Shown here piece by piece: positions 6,673 through 7,868 of a stretch of DNA of 7,868 nucleotides; position 1 is the first letter of the stretch, and each line of letters opens with the position of its first letter. The stretch covers positions 1 to 7,868 of the forward strand of contig DLGU01000008.1 in NCBI GenBank assembly GCA_002482865.1, in the 5' to 3' direction. Below the pieces are notes generated by a model. That model saw nothing but the letters and a program-made list of their open reading frames with translations, was not told where the DNA came from and searched no databases. The stretch is from Porphyrobacter sp. UBA7686. Its GTDB lineage: Bacteria > Pseudomonadota > Alphaproteobacteria > Sphingomonadales > Sphingomonadaceae. A program made the position numbers and the translations under genes.

Positions 6673-6758
6673 CCCCCGTCCCGGGCTTGACCCGGGACCC
6701 CGCTGCCGTCACTCCGGCGGACAAAGAAGCTGGGCCCCGGGTCAGGCCCGGGGCGGGG
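6673..6758. repeat. REP/BIME-like two-hairpin palindromic unit between cysS and the 2-hydroxyacid dehydrogenase gene
   Basis: Stem GTCCCGGG/CCCGGGAC (6678-6685 with 6691-6698) encloses CTTGA. Stem GCCCCGGG/CCCGGGGC (6734-6741 with 6747-6754) encloses TCAGG. The halves are inverted copies, with the second base pair changed from T-A to C-G in a compensatory way. The unit begins about 5 nt after the cysS stop and ends just before the next ribosome binding site, filling the gap. The hairpins could stabilise the cysS 3' end or attenuate read-through, but this is inference. Confidence 0.85.
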
Positions 6759-6762
6759 AATT

Positions 6763-6768
6763 GAGGAA
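6763..6768 (+). promoter_or_regulatory. Ribosome binding site of the 2-hydroxyacid dehydrogenase gene
   Basis: GAGGAA lies 5 nt before the ATG at 6774 and directly after the palindromic unit, which supports this start and leaves little room for a separate promoter. Confidence 0.6.
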
Positions 6769-6773
6769 ACACC

Positions 6774-7724
6774 ATGACCATCGCCGCCATCTCAGGCCTG
6801 ATCCGCCCGATGCTCGAACACCGCTTGCCGGAAGGCCTCGATGTGCGCTGGTTCATGAGTGCCGAAGAAGCCCGCGAAGCCGTGGCCGAGGCCGAAATCG
6901 GCTGGTTCGACATGAACGATCAAGCCGCGATGGCCGAAACCCTGCGCGCGGCGAAAAAGCTCAAGTGGCTCAATTCGATCTATGCTGGCCTCGACTTCCT
7001 TCCCATGGATGTGCTGATCGAGCGCGGGATTACTGTCACCAACGGGGCGGGGATCAACGCGATCACCATCGCCGAATATGTGGTGATGGGGATGCTCAAT
7101 ATCGCCAAGGGGTACCGCGACGTAGTGCGCGCGCAGGACCGGCACGAGTGGCTGCTCGACTCGCCCGGCAAGCGCGAGTTGGCGGGATCGAAAGCGCTGC
7201 TGTTGGGCTATGGCGCGATCGGCAAGCTGATCGAGCCGCGCTTGGCCGCCTTTGACGTCGAGGTCTCCGTGGTCCGCCGCTCGCCCGCTGTCTCTGGCGT
7301 CCCCAACACCCTCGGCCCCGATGAATGGCGCGCGCGACTGGGAGAGTTCGACTGGATCATCCTCGCCGTGCCCGCCACGCCCGAAACCGAGGGCATGATC
7401 GGGGCTGCGGAGCTGGCGGCGATGAAGTCCGATGCCGTCATCGTCAACATCGCGCGCGGCAGTGTGATCGATCAGCCCGCGCTGGTCGAAGCGCTTGAAA
7501 AGAAGGCTATCGGCGGGGCGTTCCTCGATGTCACCAGCCCTGAACCACTGCCCGCCGATCACCCGCTGTGGGGGCTCGACAACGCGCATATCTCGATGCA
7601 CCTGTCGGGCCGCGCGCAGAGCAAGATGTTCCTGCGCAGCGGCGACCGTTTCCTCGACAATCTCGGCAAGTATTTGCGCGGAGAGCCGGTCGCCCCGGTG
7701 TTCGATCCGCGCCTCGGCTACTGA
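6774..7724 (+). CDS. D-isomer-specific 2-hydroxyacid dehydrogenase
   Basis: This 316-residue cytosolic oxidoreductase probably interconverts a 2-keto acid (glyoxylate, hydroxypyruvate or similar) and its D-2-hydroxy acid with NAD(P)H. The Rossmann glycine motif GYGAIG is at 145-150. The second strand ends VVRRSP with R168-R169 where NAD-specific members usually have an acidic residue, suggesting NADP(H), as in GhrA-like reductases. The catalytic set is visible: R228 in NIARGSVID, E257 in DVTSPEPLP, and H276 in ISMHLSGR, where most relatives have TPH. The N-terminal half carries WLNSIYAGLDFLP and NGAGINAITIAEYVVMGML, the substrate-binding loop and the connecting helix. Length is normal for the family. 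Substrate cannot be assigned. It follows cysS in the same direction across a palindromic repeat. Confidence 0.9.
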   Translation: MTIAAISGLIRPMLEHRLPEGLDVRWFMSAEEAREAVAEAEIGWFDMNDQAAMAETLRAAKKLKWLNSIYAGLDFLPMDVLIERGITVTNGAGINAITIAEYVVMGMLNIAKGYRDVVRAQDRHEWLLDSPGKRELAGSKALLLGYGAIGKLIEPRLAAFDVEVSVVRRSPAVSGVPNTLGPDEWRARLGEFDWIILAVPATPETEGMIGAAELAAMKSDAVIVNIARGSVIDQPALVEALEKKAIGGAFLDVTSPEPLPADHPLWGLDNAHISMHLSGRAQSKMFLRSGDRFLDNLGKYLRGEPVAPVFDPRLGY

Positions 7725-7750
7725 TCGCCGCCACCTGACATTGCTGCTGT

Positions 7751-7766
7751 GCGCTTTGGCGCTTTT
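7751..7766 (+). terminator. Weak terminator-like hairpin after the 2-hydroxyacid dehydrogenase gene
   Basis: GCGC/GCGC arms around TTTG are followed by TTTT. The stem is only 4 bp, but it sits 26 nt after the stop codon, where a terminator would be expected. Confidence 0.3.
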
Positions 7767-7806
7767 CTGCAATACCTGTTGCAGTTGTTGCGCCATCACG
7801 CAGCAG
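7767..7806 (+). other. Two adjacent hairpins in the last intergenic space
   Basis: CTGCAA/TTGCAG (7767-7772 with 7779-7784) is a perfect 6-bp stem with a 6-nt loop. It is followed without a gap by TTGTTGCG/CGCAGCAG (7785-7792 with 7799-7806), which pairs over 8 positions in RNA if two G-U wobbles are allowed. They could be an operator, a leader structure of the next gene, or part of a terminator. No known riboswitch or RNA family is recognised. Confidence 0.3.
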
Positions 7807-7846
7807 TCACAGACGCACGCTAACTGGCTTGGGGGCTGATCGCAGC

Positions 7847-7868
7847 AAAGGGGGGATTTGCGAGCATG
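7847..7868 (+). other. Probable start of the next gene: purine-rich RBS and terminal ATG
   Basis: AAAGGGGGG (7847-7855) lies 10 nt before an ATG that is the last codon in the window. This looks like a translation start, but no coding sequence follows to confirm it. Confidence 0.3.

Noticed and set aside
5047..6758. CRISPR array
   Set aside because: The three repeats are not direct identical copies, their spacing is irregular (hundreds of bases), and each is a two-hairpin inverted unit.
5047..6758. Composite transposon carrying cysS between inverted repeats
   Set aside because: No transposase is encoded, the flanking units are short palindromes of differing sequence, and cysS is a core gene in normal context.
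6792..7799. Minus-strand open frame of 335 residues opposite the 2-hydroxyacid dehydrogenase gene
   Set aside because: The plus strand encodes an intact enzyme with the Rossmann motif and catalytic Arg/Glu/His. The antisense protein has no recognisable domain and is rich in His/Arg/Gln, as in shadow frames.

Overview
The window is a GC-rich stretch of ordinary chromosome that looks alphaproteobacterial. It most resembles the Sphingomonadales, perhaps the Erythrobacter/Porphyrobacter group. This placement rests on the N-terminus of PriA (LNAALGPLDYRLPEG), a CobT with a long acidic linker, and short palindromic repeats whose translations (RHAELVSAS, WTLKQVQGD, VIPAQAGI) I associate with such genomes. 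It is a judgement from memory, not a database result.

Layout. The left third holds two divergent pairs around one convergent pair. The 5' end of priA (minus strand, cut by the window edge) diverges from a DUF4197 lipoprotein gene. That gene runs tail-to-tail into a DUF2490 secreted beta-barrel-like gene, the two stop codons sharing a CTAG. The DUF2490 gene diverges from a transaldolase gene (fsa/tal) across only 58 bp. From there everything reads rightward: transaldolase, cobT, a nitroreductase overlapping cobT by 4 bp, cysS (cysteinyl-tRNA synthetase), and a D-2-hydroxyacid dehydrogenase. The window ends on an ATG behind a purine-rich stretch, probably the start of the next gene. There is no gene-free stretch over 300 bases, and I saw no tRNA, rRNA, insertion sequence or CRISPR array.

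The genes are mostly housekeeping: replication restart, the pentose phosphate pathway, a cobaltochelatase/AAA+ partner protein, flavin and NAD(P)H redox enzymes, and tRNA charging. Apart from cobT and the nitroreductase, which should be co-translated, there is no evident common pathway.

The most notable signal is a set of three two-hairpin palindromic units of about 83-88 nt in 1.7 kb. One fills the gap before cysS, one fills the gap after it, and one lies in frame inside cysS, where it adds about 29 residues between the catalytic core and the C-terminal helical region. The units differ in sequence but share architecture (8-bp stems, 4-5 nt loops, hairpin centres 53-59 nt apart) and show paired stem changes. 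This is a REP/BIME-like or Rickettsia-palindromic-element-like mobile repeat rather than a new multi-gene system. I found no clear sign of an undescribed defence or biosynthetic system.
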